The notes under the pieces were generated by a model. That model saw nothing but the letters and a program-made list of their open reading frames with translations, had not been told where the DNA came from and did not search any database. From Actinomadura rudentiformis (lineage in GTDB: Bacteria > Actinomycetota > Actinomycetes > Streptosporangiales > Streptosporangiaceae), in contig NZ_WBMT01000002.1 of assembly GCF_008923185.1 (NCBI RefSeq), positions 310,001-374,000 on the forward strand: a stretch of DNA of 64,000 nucleotides. The letters run 5' to 3'. This document shows positions 25,704 to 34,466 of the stretch, one piece after another. The number at the start of each line of letters is the position of its first letter. The stretch's first letter is position 1. A program made the translations under genes and the position numbers.

Positions 25704-26686
25704 GGCCGTTCACCTACGAGCGCGCGCGAAGCGCCGACGAGGCCCTCGCCCTGCACGACGGCGACACGCACTACCTGGGCGGCGGCACCAACCTGGTCGA
25801 CCTGATGCGGCTCGGTGTCGAGCGTCCGGCCAGGCTCGTCGACGTCACCCGGCTGCCGTACGACCGGATCGAGGAGCACGGCGGCGGGCTGCTCATCGGC
25901 GCCGCGGTCCGCAACAGCGACCTGGCCGCCGACCGGACCGTTCGCGAACGGTATCCGGTGCTCGCGGAGGCCGTCCTCGCCGGTGCGTCCGGGCAGATCC
26001 GCAACCAGGCGACCGTCGGCGGCAACCTGCTCCAGCGCACGCGCTGCTCCTACTTCCAGAACGTCACCAAGCCCTGCAACAAGCGCGACCCGGGGAGCGG
26101 CTGCCCGGCTCGCGAGGGCGAACACCACAACCTCGCGATCCTGGGCCACACGCCGCACTGCGTCGCCACCCATCCGTCCGACATGGCGGTGGCACTCGCG
26201 GTGCTCGACGCCTCGGTCCGGGTGCGCGGCGGTTCGGGGGAACGCGGCGTTCGGCTGGACGAGTTCTACCGGCTTCCCGGCGACGACCCGTCCCGCGACA
26301 CGACACTGGACCCCGGCGACCTGGTCACCGGGATCCAGGTGCCGCCGCTCGGCATGGCGTCGCGCTATCGCAAGGTCCGGGAACGGGCCTCGTTCGCGTT
26401 CGCGCTCGTCTCCGTCGCCGCCGCGCTGGACGTCGCGGATGGAAAGGTCCTCGATTGCCGGGTGGCGCTCGGCGGGGTCGCCCACCGGCCGTGGCGGGCA
26501 CGGCGCGCCGAGGAGATGCTGCGCGGCGCCCCCGCCACCGAGGAGAGCTATCTACGCGCCGCGCGGGCCGAGATGGAGGCGGCGCAACCGCTCCGCGACA
26601 ACGGCTTCAAGGTGCCGCTCGCGACCAACCTGATCGTGCGCACGCTGTCCGAGCTGGCGCCGTCGAAGCCGGGGGATGGATCATGA
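25700..26686 (+). CDS. Molybdenum hydroxylase, FAD subunit with extra Fe-S cluster motif
   Basis: A 328-residue CO-dehydrogenase-flavoprotein-type subunit: YLGGGTNLVDLM (FAD pyrophosphate loop), GQIRNQATVGGNLLQ (second FAD motif). Right after it, near residues 114-135, come RCSYF, CNKRDPGSGC and a later His-Cys, the pattern of PaoB/YagS-type subunits that bind an additional [4Fe-4S] cluster. This makes the enzyme closer to periplasmic aldehyde oxidoreductase PaoABC than to simple xanthine dehydrogenase. ATG 25700 overlaps the previous stop. Confidence 0.9.
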   Translation: MRPFTYERARSADEALALHDGDTHYLGGGTNLVDLMRLGVERPARLVDVTRLPYDRIEEHGGGLLIGAAVRNSDLAADRTVRERYPVLAEAVLAGASGQIRNQATVGGNLLQRTRCSYFQNVTKPCNKRDPGSGCPAREGEHHNLAILGHTPHCVATHPSDMAVALAVLDASVRVRGGSGERGVRLDEFYRLPGDDPSRDTTLDPGDLVTGIQVPPLGMASRYRKVRERASFAFALVSVAAALDVADGKVLDCRVALGGVAHRPWRARRAEEMLRGAPATEESYLRAARAEMEAAQPLRDNGFKVPLATNLIVRTLSELAPSKPGDGS

Positions 26687-28701
26687 GGCCGCTGGAACGG
26701 GTCGAGGCCCGCGACAAGGTGACCGGCGCGGCGCGTTACGCGATCGAGTACCCGGTCGAGGGTGCCGCGCACGTGGTGGCCGTCGCGGCGACGATCGGGC
26801 GTGGCGAGATCGAGTCCGTCGCCGCCGCTGAGGTGCTGGCGATGCCCGGCGTTCTGGCGGTGCTGTCGTGCGAGAACGCGCCGAAGCTGAACTCGGTCGA
26901 CGACGCCGAGCTCGAGGTCTTCCAGTCCCGTACGGTCTCGTACCGAGGGCAGCTGGTCGCCGCCGTGGTCGCCGAGACCCTGGAGACGGCCAGGGAGGCG
27001 GCCGCCAGGCTCCGGATCGGCTACCGGGCCGAGCAGCACGACGTTCATCTCCGGGACGGCCAGTCGGGCTTTCGCGCCGACGTCGACCAGGGTGATCCGG
27101 AGGCCGCGCTCGCCGAGGCCGCCGTCTCGATCGACGAGACCTACACGACGCCCGCCGAGCACAACAACCCGATGGAGCCGCACGCCACACTCGCGGAGTG
27201 GAACGAGGACGGCCTCACCGTCCACGACTCCAACCAGGGTTCGACGACGGTGCGGGACACGCTCGCCAAGGTCTTCGACCTCGACCCGGCCAAGGTCCGT
27301 GTCATCTCGCCGCACGTCGGCGGCGGCTTCGGGTCCAAGGGCACGCCGCGTCCGACCGCCGTGCTGGCCGCGATGGCCGCCCGCGAAGTGAAGCGGCCGG
27401 TCAAGCTGGCGTTCACCCGGCAGCAGATGTTCTCCATGACCGGCTACCGGACGCCGACGATCCAGCGGGTGCGGCTCGGGGCCGACGCCGACGGGCGGCT
27501 CTCGGCCATCGTGCACGAGGTGATCGAGCAGAACTCGACCGTGCGCGAGTTCACCGAGAAGACGGCCGGTCCGTCCCGGATCATGTACCGGGCGCCGCAC
27601 CGCCGGATGGCGCACCGGCTCGTCCAGCTCGACGTGCCCGCCACCTCGTGGATGCGCGGGCCCGGCGAGACGCCGGGCATGTGGGGCCTCGAATCGGCGA
27701 TGGACGAGCTGGCCGTCACGATGGGCATCGACCCCATCGAGCTGCGCATCCGCAACGAGCCGGAGACCTCGCCGGAGGACGGGCTCCCGTGGAGCTCCCG
27801 CAACCTCGTGGCATGCCTCCGCGAGGGTGCCGAACGCTTCGGCTGGACGGGCCGCCGCGCCGGCCGCGAAGGCCGCACCCTCACCGGTATGGGCGTGGCG
27901 TCCGCCACGTACCCGGTCAACCGTGAACCCAACACGGCCACCGCGCGCGCCGAGCCGGACGGCCGCTTCACCGTCCGCATCGCCGCCGCCGACATCGGCA
28001 CCGGCGCCCGCACCGCCCTCACGCTGATCGCCGCGGAGGCGCTCAAGGCCGACCCGGGCCGTGTCACGGTCGAGATCGGCAACAGCGACCTGCCCAAGGC
28101 CTCCCTCGCGGGCGGTTCGACGGGCACCGCGAGCTGGGGCACCGCCGTCCACAACGCCTGCGAGGCCCTCCTGGCCGAACTGGACGCACCCATACCGCCG
28201 GAGGGCGTCGAGGTCACCGTGGACACCAAGGAGGAGCTGGAGTCCCAGGAGAAGTACGCCCGCCACGCGTTCGGCGCCCATTTCGTGGAGGTCCGCGTCG
28301 ACATCGACACCGGCGAGGTCCGCGTGCCCCGCATGCTCGGCGTCTTCGCCGCCGGCCGCATCATCAACCCCACGACCGCGCGCTCGCAGTTGATCGGCGG
28401 CATGACGATGGGCCTGGGCATGGCGCTCATGGAGGAGAGCACCATGGATCTGGAGTTCGGCGACTACCTCAACCACGACCTGGCGCAGTACCACGTGCCG
28501 GTCTGCGCCGACGTCCGCGATCTGGAGGCGATCTGGCTCGACGAGAAGGACCCGCACCTCAACCCGATGGGCTCCAAGGGCATCGGCGAGATCGGCATCG
28601 TCGGCGCCGCCGCGGCCGTCGCCAACGCCGTCCACCACGCCACCGGGGTCCGCGTGCGAGACCTGCCCATCACCCCGTCCCGCCTCCTGCCGTCCCTCTG
28701 A
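26683..28701 (+). CDS. Molybdenum hydroxylase, molybdopterin-binding catalytic subunit
   Basis: A 672-residue large subunit. Motifs: SPHVGGGFGSKG near 212 (Mo-pterin binding), SWMRGPGE near 325, AGGSTGTASWG near 480, and MGSKGIGEIGIVGAA near 630 with the catalytic glutamate. It hydroxylates a heterocycle or aldehyde using water. Coupling to guanine deaminase suggests xanthine or hypoxanthine, but the PaoB-like partner suggests an aldehyde; the two cannot be separated by reading. No maturation (XdhC-like) gene is next to it. The length is slightly below the 730 residues usual for PaoC. Confidence 0.9.
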   Translation: MRPLERVEARDKVTGAARYAIEYPVEGAAHVVAVAATIGRGEIESVAAAEVLAMPGVLAVLSCENAPKLNSVDDAELEVFQSRTVSYRGQLVAAVVAETLETAREAAARLRIGYRAEQHDVHLRDGQSGFRADVDQGDPEAALAEAAVSIDETYTTPAEHNNPMEPHATLAEWNEDGLTVHDSNQGSTTVRDTLAKVFDLDPAKVRVISPHVGGGFGSKGTPRPTAVLAAMAAREVKRPVKLAFTRQQMFSMTGYRTPTIQRVRLGADADGRLSAIVHEVIEQNSTVREFTEKTAGPSRIMYRAPHRRMAHRLVQLDVPATSWMRGPGETPGMWGLESAMDELAVTMGIDPIELRIRNEPETSPEDGLPWSSRNLVACLREGAERFGWTGRRAGREGRTLTGMGVASATYPVNREPNTATARAEPDGRFTVRIAAADIGTGARTALTLIAAEALKADPGRVTVEIGNSDLPKASLAGGSTGTASWGTAVHNACEALLAELDAPIPPEGVEVTVDTKEELESQEKYARHAFGAHFVEVRVDIDTGEVRVPRMLGVFAAGRIINPTTARSQLIGGMTMGLGMALMEESTMDLEFGDYLNHDLAQYHVPVCADVRDLEAIWLDEKDPHLNPMGSKGIGEIGIVGAAAAVANAVHHATGVRVRDLPITPSRLLPSL

Positions 28702-28731
28702 CCCAGATCGTGCCTGGCGCCCCAGCAGGCG

Positions 28732-28763
28732 CATGTCCACTATTCTGCCGATTTACGGACATG
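28732..28763. promoter_or_regulatory. CATGTCC / GGACATG inverted repeat upstream of the T7SS-type pair
   Basis: Perfect 7-base arms at 28732-28738 and 28757-28763, with a third copy (ATGTCCG) at 28771. They lie in the 128-base gap before the GTG at 28830, so they may form an operator for the T7SS-type operon. Confidence 0.4.
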
Positions 28764-28829
28764 ACCGCCTATGTCCGGTCGGAGTCGGACTGGACGAAGA
28801 TCGGATCGCTCCCCCGAAAGTGGTGAAGC

Positions 28830-29123
28830 GTGACCAAGTACGCCGATCCCCAGCGGATCCTGCAGCACGCCGATGATCTCAAGAGCGACGTCATCCCGAT
28901 GGTCAAGAAGGCCGGCGACACTCTCAACAAGGACGGCACGTACAACCTCGAGGGCGGTGACTTCAGCATCAGCTGCGTCGCGGCCGGAAGCGCCTACCCG
29001 ATGGCCCTCCAGTTCGCCTTCGAGGACATCAAGATGCTGATGAAGACCGTCCAGGGCTTCGCCGAGAAGGTCGACCAGGCGGCCGTCACCTACCGGAAAT
29101 CCGAGCAGAACAGCACCATCTGA
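28830..29123 (+). CDS. Small T7SS (ESX)-type secreted protein, EspC-like
   Basis: A 97-residue helical protein, the size of WXG100/EspC-type substrates. There is no WxG, but a C-terminal YRKSE fits the YxxxD/E secretion signal of type VII substrates. It starts VTKYADPQRILQHADDLKSD (GTG 28830). A second gene 47 bases downstream encodes a much larger protein with a Ser/Pro-rich N-terminus, and the two probably form a unit. No EccC-type motor is in the window, so export would rely on machinery elsewhere. The assignment rests on size, helicity and the signal motif. Confidence 0.6.
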   Translation: MTKYADPQRILQHADDLKSDVIPMVKKAGDTLNKDGTYNLEGGDFSISCVAAGSAYPMALQFAFEDIKMLMKTVQGFAEKVDQAAVTYRKSEQNSTI

Positions 29124-29170
29124 CCGTGCAGCGGTGAACCGACGACGGCGAGCAGCGAAAAGGAGACGTA

Positions 29171-30616
29171 GTGGGTAACGGCCCCGGAGACGGTCCAGGT
29201 TCGAGTCCCGGCCCCAGTTCGACCCCGAGCCAAGGGGCGAGTCCGAGCCCGGCCCCCAGCCAGGGATCCAGCCCTTCCCCAGGAGCTTCCCCGAGCCAGG
29301 GCGGCAACACGAGCCCTTCCGCGCCACAGCGGTCCGCGCAGACGAGCGCGACGAACTCCAAGGGGATCAAGCAGGGCGCCGGAGCCGCCGGGCTCGGCCT
29401 GGCGGGCGCCCTGTTCGCGGGAGCCTCAGGCGGCTCGGTCGTGGGAACGGCCGAGAGCCTGATGTCGATCGCCACCGCCATGGCCATGGGCGCCGGCGTC
29501 GTCCTGCCGCCCGCGCTCATGGTGACGTTCCTCTACAAGGAGTCCACGGGCAAGCCTTCCAAGCTCGAGAAGGCGGCTCAGGACTGGGCGGACGCGGCCA
29601 AGGAGCTGAGCCAGGCGGTCCAGAAGATCACCGACCTCGTCAACGCCATCCCCGGCGAGGCCTGGACCATGGACGACCGGCCGCTCTACGAGAGCAAGGT
29701 CGTGGATTTCGGCCAGCAGGTCGACGCGCTCGCGAGCTACATCGAGGCGGTCCAGATCTCGATCATGGTCGTCGCCTGGGCGTTGTTCACCTACGCCGTC
29801 TTCGCGATGGGCATGGCCGTCTACCTGGACGCCCTGGCCATCGCGGCTGCGGCGGCGCTGGCCGCGACGGCCACCGTCGTGGGCGCACCGGCGGGCGCGA
29901 CGATCTTCGCCGAGTGCCAGGCCCTTGCGGCCGTCGGCATGAAGGTCACCATGGTCGCGACCGGCATCCTCGCGGTGACCGGCGTCGGCGTGGCCGCGGT
30001 CATGGTGGGAGGTGCGGCGCTCACCGCCAACTCGCAGGAGGGCAACGGGGCCACGAACGCCTTCGACGCGTTCCAGAAGGGCATGGCCACCGGTGCCGCA
30101 GGCGCGGCGGCCAACCTCGCCCAGGCCGGCGTCAACAGCGGCCTGAACTTCCTCAGCCGCGGCGTGCCAGGGGTGAGCAGGCCCGCAGCGGAGCTGGACT
30201 TCGACGCCGACCGGGACATCGACAAGACGTGGAATGTCGGCGGCGGCGCCAAGGTCTCCACGCCCGGTGGCATGGGGGAGTTCGAGGGCGGCTACCACGC
30301 CAAGATCAAGGACGGCCAGGTCCAGGGCCAGGAGGCCGAGCTCAAGGGCAAGATCACCACGCCCGGCGGCATGGCCAGCGCCAGCGGCGGCGGCAAGCTC
30401 GAATGGGACGAGAACGAGAACCTCAAGAACAAGTCGTTCAACGCCGGTGTGGAGAGCGGCCCGCTCGGCACGAAGGGCGAGTACGAGGGGAACTGGGACC
30501 AGAAAAACCAGTACAGCGACAAGTACAACGTCAACTCGCCGTTCTTCAACCGGGTCGACGGAAGTACCCAGAAGAAGAAGGACGACGAGCCGCCTCCCTG
30601 GGAGAAGAACCTGTGA
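29171..30616 (+). CDS. Large T7SS-associated membrane protein with C-terminal beta-repeats
   Basis: A 481-residue protein. Residues 1-60 are low-complexity Ser/Pro/Gly/Gln. Hydrophobic segments follow at about 65-125, an amphipathic helix (AAQDWADAAKELSQAVQKIT) and further hydrophobic helices at about 190-290. The last 150 residues are polar and glycine-rich with two units resembling G-G-G-K-x-TPGGM (VSTPGGMGEF, ITTPGGMASA), ending PPPWEKNL. AAGGAG precedes GTG 29171. It resembles neither a known toxin nor an ESX core component; a WXG-like helical centre with an exported tail is a guess. A strong hairpin terminator follows at 30622. Confidence 0.6.
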   Translation: MGNGPGDGPGSSPGPSSTPSQGASPSPAPSQGSSPSPGASPSQGGNTSPSAPQRSAQTSATNSKGIKQGAGAAGLGLAGALFAGASGGSVVGTAESLMSIATAMAMGAGVVLPPALMVTFLYKESTGKPSKLEKAAQDWADAAKELSQAVQKITDLVNAIPGEAWTMDDRPLYESKVVDFGQQVDALASYIEAVQISIMVVAWALFTYAVFAMGMAVYLDALAIAAAAALAATATVVGAPAGATIFAECQALAAVGMKVTMVATGILAVTGVGVAAVMVGGAALTANSQEGNGATNAFDAFQKGMATGAAGAAANLAQAGVNSGLNFLSRGVPGVSRPAAELDFDADRDIDKTWNVGGGAKVSTPGGMGEFEGGYHAKIKDGQVQGQEAELKGKITTPGGMASASGGGKLEWDENENLKNKSFNAGVESGPLGTKGEYEGNWDQKNQYSDKYNVNSPFFNRVDGSTQKKKDDEPPPWEKNL

Positions 30617-30621
30617 GCTGT

Positions 30622-30649
30622 GCCGGGGGCAGCGACCGCTGCCCCCGGC
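30622..30649 (+). terminator. Perfect 13-base-pair hairpin after the T7SS-type operon
   Basis: GCCGGGGGCAGCG (30622-30634) and its exact complement (30637-30649) are separated by 2 bases, 6 bases after the stop codon. There is no T-tract, as is common for actinomycete terminators. Confidence 0.7.
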
Positions 30650-30687
30650 GCAGGCCGAGCAACCGTCCTCAGAGGGTGCCCGCGCAC

Positions 30688-30723
30688 GAACTCCTCCTGG
30701 TAGCGCAAGTAGGAGGAGTAGAC
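30688..30723 (-). pseudogene. Remnant copy of the C-terminal end of the gene at 31116
   Basis: The reverse strand encodes VYSSYLRYQEEF, nearly identical to VHSSYMRYQEEF near the C-terminus of the intact gene (31176-31211); 29 of 36 bases match. The surrounding frame has no start or similarity, so this is a decayed duplicate left between two genes. Confidence 0.6.
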
Positions 30724-30739
30724 GGCGGAGCCTCCCCAA

Positions 30740-30745
30740 TACACT
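30740..30745 (+). promoter_or_regulatory. -10 element TACACT for a leaderless gene
   Basis: TACACT ends 7 bases before the GTG start at 30753, the spacing expected when transcription begins at the start codon. No Shine-Dalgarno sequence is present. Confidence 0.55.
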
Positions 30746-30752
30746 GAACGCC

Positions 30753-31097
30753 GTGTGCAGATATGCCGAGACCACGTACAAGGTCCATTACGTGTGCGTT
30801 CCCTGCCGCCAGAGCCACAAGTACGCCTGGGACGGCGCTGAGCACCTCTGCACCCGCTGCCGCGCTCCCATGGCGTTCGCCGGCCACGACTTCGCCGCTC
30901 CCCGCAAACTCGACGACAACCGCTGGGCGGCCGTAGCCGCCGTCCTGGAAGCCGGCCTCGCCTACGACGGCTTCGAAACCTGCGGCTGCGGCCACGAGCC
31001 CAAGTCCCGTCCCCGCACCAAGGCTCAGGTCCGAGCCCGCCGCCGGGCAGGCGCCCGGCAAGGTCTCACCGACCCCGAAGCCCTCTCCCAGCCCTGA
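30753..31097 (+). CDS. Small zinc-ribbon protein
   Basis: A 114-residue protein with a four-cysteine ribbon, CVPCRQ and CTRCRAP separated by about 16 residues, followed by DDNRWAAVAAVLEAGLAYDG and a second Cys-pair (CGCG) and a basic Arg/Lys tail. The fold suggests nucleic-acid or protein contact; the function is unknown. The frame is open far upstream through the preceding gene, but GTG 30753 directly follows a -10 element and begins the ribbon region, so it is chosen as a leaderless start. Confidence 0.65.
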   Translation: MCRYAETTYKVHYVCVPCRQSHKYAWDGAEHLCTRCRAPMAFAGHDFAAPRKLDDNRWAAVAAVLEAGLAYDGFETCGCGHEPKSRPRTKAQVRARRRAGARQGLTDPEALSQP

Positions 31098-31115
31098 CCC
31101 GTCATCCCGCCCGGG

Positions 31116-31949
31116 TCAACCGCCGGCGGCGGCGATCCTGCCGCGCTTGTTCATTTCCTTCTTGTACCACTCGATGAATTCCTCCTGGTACCGCATATAG
31201 GAGGAATGCACGTCCTGGTATCCGGGATACGGCTCGCCTGGGGCCTGCACGGGCTCGGGTGCGCTGTAACCGGACGTGATGATCGACACCTGCAGGCGTT
31301 CGTCCACCCGTCCTGCGATCATCAGCGCGGTGACCAGAGCTCTGACCAACTGGGGCGCCTGCGGCGCGAACTCCACCTTCGTCGAGTCGTAACCCCGCAT
31401 CTGCGCCAGCAGTGCGCCGTCGCGCCCCATGAACCGCACCCCGGGCTCCGCCGTCGCCTCCGGATTCATGGCCACCCGTGCGACCATGTCGCAGACAACC
31501 TCATGATCGCGGTCCCGCAGGTGCCCGCGCCCGCTGAGGAGCGTCATCCCTTCCGCGTCGACGGGCCCGTCCGGCGGCACGAGACTCTGCCGGTGGTCGT
31601 TGGTGGTGTACCCGATCACACCCCCTCCCACGTCCACGACGGCGTAGTGCGGCATGCAGCCGTGCCCGGCCAGCTTCTCCGCCCGGTCGACGAAGAAAAA
31701 GGTCCTGCCCTCCCGGTCGCCCACCCCGAACGTGATGCGAGGGATATGAACGTTCTCTCCAGGGAAGCGGCCAGGGCCCTTGGAGCGCAGGAACCGCTTG
31801 AAGCCCTTTTCCTCCCGCAACTCCCCCACAGCCACCGGCGCGACCATGGCCAGGGCGCTTTCCGTCTGCGGATCCCTCAGCTGGTAGTGCAGATCCCGCG
31901 ACAGCGAGATCACCTCAAGCTGAGGAACCTCGAACAAGTTCGCCACCAT
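31116..31949 (-). CDS. Conserved hypothetical protein
   Basis: A 277-residue soluble protein of unknown function. It begins MVANLFEVPQLEVISLSRDL and continues YQLRDPQTESALAMV, with a later FGVGDREGRTFFFVDRAEK and YAVVDVGGGVIGYT. The alternating beta-strand pattern faintly recalls the Tubby/phospholipid-scramblase-like fold, but I would not assign it. The C-terminus (SSYMRYQEEFIEWYKKEMNK) is a charged helix, of which a decayed copy lies 450 bases away at 30688. It converges with the zinc-ribbon gene, 18 bases apart. Confidence 0.65.
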   Translation of the reverse strand: MVANLFEVPQLEVISLSRDLHYQLRDPQTESALAMVAPVAVGELREEKGFKRFLRSKGPGRFPGENVHIPRITFGVGDREGRTFFFVDRAEKLAGHGCMPHYAVVDVGGGVIGYTTNDHRQSLVPPDGPVDAEGMTLLSGRGHLRDRDHEVVCDMVARVAMNPEATAEPGVRFMGRDGALLAQMRGYDSTKVEFAPQAPQLVRALVTALMIAGRVDERLQVSIITSGYSAPEPVQAPGEPYPGYQDVHSSYMRYQEEFIEWYKKEMNKRGRIAAAGG

Positions 31950-32104
31950 CTATCCCAACCTGCGGAGAATCGGCCACCAGGGAGGCTACACCGCATGCCC
32001 AAGGATCCCTGGTCCGTCCTTCCTTCCGCGGGCGCGTCTGGTCAGGCCGTTGTACGCGTGCGAGTCTCGGGGGCGGGCGCCTTGTAGCGGAAGGGCCGGC
32101 GGTT

Positions 32105-34384
32105 ATGGGCGTGATGGACTGGCGGGTTCCCGGGCTTACCGAAGTGCGCGAGCTGGGTGCCGGCGCCCAGGGACGGGTGGTGCTGGCACGGCGGGACGAT
32201 TCCGGGGTGACCATCGCGGTCAAGTACCTGGCGCCCGCGCTGCTGAGAAATCCGGGAGCCCGGGAGGTGTTCCGGACGGAGGCCCGGCTCCTTCAGCGGG
32301 TCGACGACGTGCACGTGGCGCGCCTGTTCGCCTTTGTCGAGGACGAGGGCGGGGCGGCCATCGTGATGGAGGCCGTCAACGGCGTGGCGTTGCGGCGGAT
32401 TCTCGACGAGCACGGGGTGCTGGAGCCTGAGGCGGCCTTCACGGTGCTCAAAGGGGCGTTGCTGGGCCTGGGCGCGGCTCACCGGGTCGGTGTGGTGCAT
32501 CGCGATTTCAAACCGGCCAACGTGATGGTGGAGCGGACCGGCAACAGCAAGCTCATCGACTTCGGGATCGCTGTGCTCGCGGGCCAGGGTGATCGTTCTG
32601 GGACGCCTTCCTACATGGCGCCCGAGCAGTGGTTGGGCAGGCCTGCCTCCAGCGCGACCGACATGTACTCGGCGACCTGTGTCTTCTTCGAGTGCGTGAC
32701 AGGTTCGCGGCCGTTCGGCGGACGGGACACCAGGACACTGCGGGAGCAGCACACGACGCAGCCGCCACCGGTCGACGATGTGCCCGAGCCATTGCGCGAG
32801 CTGGTGGCCCGGGGGTTGGCGAAGAACCCGCAGGATCGCCCGTCGGATGCCGCCGAGTTCGTGTCCGAACTGGAGACCGTGGCTGTGGGGGCCTACGGCA
32901 AGGACTGGGAAGGCCGGGGCCTGGCCGCGCTCGCCGCGTCGAGCGTCGCCGTCGCCGCCACGGTCCCGGCGGCCGCGGCGACGGTCGGCGAGGGCGCAGG
33001 AGTCCTGGCCAAGCTCGGGATCGGGCTCGGGAGCGTGGCGGCCGCAGGCACCGCAGCAGCGGTGGGCGCTTACTTCATGTGGCCGACCGATCCGTCCATC
33101 AAGCACGCCTGGACCGCCCAGAGCGTGAAGCCCGCCAGTCCGGTCGCGGCCGTCGACGGGGGATTCGCGCTCTATACAAGCGACGGGCGGGGAGGCTTCG
33201 AGATCGTCGGGCTCAACGGCAAGAACGGGCGGGTGAGATGGCGTCATCCCGCCACCCCGTCCGCGACCGTTCGCGGGGTCGACCTGTATCCGGCGGCGAA
33301 GGATCGAACGGTCGTCTACATGAGCCCCGTGGGCAGGCTGCAGGACAGGCGGGCCGCCATCGTCGCGGTGGACGCGGCGACAGGGACGACACGATGGAGC
33401 TACGGGACCGGCGGCGTCCTGGTGGATTCCCAGCCAGAACTCTGTGCCAATGAGTCGAAGATCTGCCTGACTCAGAAAGTGAGCGGCCGAACGTCCCAGC
33501 AAAAGACCCTTAACCTCTCCGACGGTCGCCTGCTGACGACCTCCACGTCCGTCGACGGCCGCAGGCTGCAGTCCGCCGAGAACGGTGACACCCTTCTGGT
33601 CTCGAGTGACGGCAAGGATCTGCTTCTCATACCGCCCACGGGTCCGACTCGATGGCGGCGGCCCCTCACCGAGGTCTTCAAGTCGAAAGTGAACCCCGAC
33701 AACGGCTGGTGGCTGGAGCTGAAAGACGGCCGCTACATCGGCAGCATCGGCCGGACCGATTCCGCCAACTTCGCCACACAGACCTACTACTACGATCGTG
33801 CGGTGGTTGCCGCGTTCGACGCCGCCACTGGCAGGCCGCTCTGGCTCGACCGGGGTGCCTCGGTGTTCTGCGGCGAAATCGTGTTCGAACTCCAGCATCC
33901 GGTGCGGTGCCGTACGAAGGGCACGCAGAAGGGCGAACGCCGCCAGGGGCTCAACGTCACCGTCGAGGGATTCGACCCGGCGACCGGCGCGACGCGGTGG
34001 TCCTGGAACGCCGGCGACGTGCCCGCCCTGGGCCCCTATGGCGCGAGCGGCGAACGCGGCGTGATGCGGCTGAGCGACACCGAATACCTCGTCAGAACAC
34101 CCACGCAGGGCCACACCATCCTCAACCTCGACACCGGACCGAGGCCATTGCAAGGGAGTGCGCCGTCGGGATGGTGCCGAGAACATACGTCCGTACCCGG
34201 CATTCCAGGGGTCAGCTGGCCGGTGGGCCAGAATGCCTACCTCCACCAGTCGCTCTGGCCGTGCACGATCGACCGCCGCCCCGTCAAGCTGCCACGGCTC
34301 GCGCCGGACTTCTCCGGCACCCGGTCGGGCAAGGTGTACGCATGGGCCGACAAGAACACGGTCCAGGCCGTCCACGTCAAATAA
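32105..34384 (+). CDS. Ser/Thr protein kinase with PQQ-like beta-propeller sensor
   Basis: A 759-residue transmembrane kinase. Kinase domain at 1-265: Gly-loop ELGAGAQGRV, Lys40 in AVKYL, VVHRDFKPANV (catalytic loop), IDFGIA (DFG), GTPSYMAPEQ, and NPQDRPSDA at the end. A Gly/Ala-rich membrane segment (LGIGLGSVAAAGTAAAVGAY) lies near 305-325. The extracellular part has repeats such as GRVRWRHPA, GTTRWSYGTGG and GATRWSWNAG, the blades of a PQQ-like propeller. It probably senses an envelope ligand. ATG 32114 is an alternative start. Confidence 0.85.
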   Translation: MGVMDWRVPGLTEVRELGAGAQGRVVLARRDDSGVTIAVKYLAPALLRNPGAREVFRTEARLLQRVDDVHVARLFAFVEDEGGAAIVMEAVNGVALRRILDEHGVLEPEAAFTVLKGALLGLGAAHRVGVVHRDFKPANVMVERTGNSKLIDFGIAVLAGQGDRSGTPSYMAPEQWLGRPASSATDMYSATCVFFECVTGSRPFGGRDTRTLREQHTTQPPPVDDVPEPLRELVARGLAKNPQDRPSDAAEFVSELETVAVGAYGKDWEGRGLAALAASSVAVAATVPAAAATVGEGAGVLAKLGIGLGSVAAAGTAAAVGAYFMWPTDPSIKHAWTAQSVKPASPVAAVDGGFALYTSDGRGGFEIVGLNGKNGRVRWRHPATPSATVRGVDLYPAAKDRTVVYMSPVGRLQDRRAAIVAVDAATGTTRWSYGTGGVLVDSQPELCANESKICLTQKVSGRTSQQKTLNLSDGRLLTTSTSVDGRRLQSAENGDTLLVSSDGKDLLLIPPTGPTRWRRPLTEVFKSKVNPDNGWWLELKDGRYIGSIGRTDSANFATQTYYYDRAVVAAFDAATGRPLWLDRGASVFCGEIVFELQHPVRCRTKGTQKGERRQGLNVTVEGFDPATGATRWSWNAGDVPALGPYGASGERGVMRLSDTEYLVRTPTQGHTILNLDTGPRPLQGSAPSGWCREHTSVPGIPGVSWPVGQNAYLHQSLWPCTIDRRPVKLPRLAPDFSGTRSGKVYAWADKNTVQAVHVK

Positions 34385-34415
34385 CCAGACACCGTCAAAT
34401 GGCCGGACACCCCGA

Positions 34416-34455
34416 CGTGCCCCCACCCGTTAGCCGGGAGGGGACACGTTTTCGC
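34416..34455 (+). terminator. Terminator after the kinase gene
   Basis: An imperfect GC-rich hairpin (CGTGCCCCCACCCG with CGGGAGGGGACACG around TTAGC) is followed by TTTTCGCATTTC. It lies 32 bases after the stop and looks like a rho-independent terminator. Confidence 0.65.
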
Positions 34456-34466
34456 ATTTCACCGGC

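Noticed and set aside
29195..29210. GGTTCGAGTCCCGG looks like a tRNA T-arm
   Set aside because: It is within the Ser/Pro-rich start of the 29171 gene, and no acceptor, D or anticodon arms can be formed around it.
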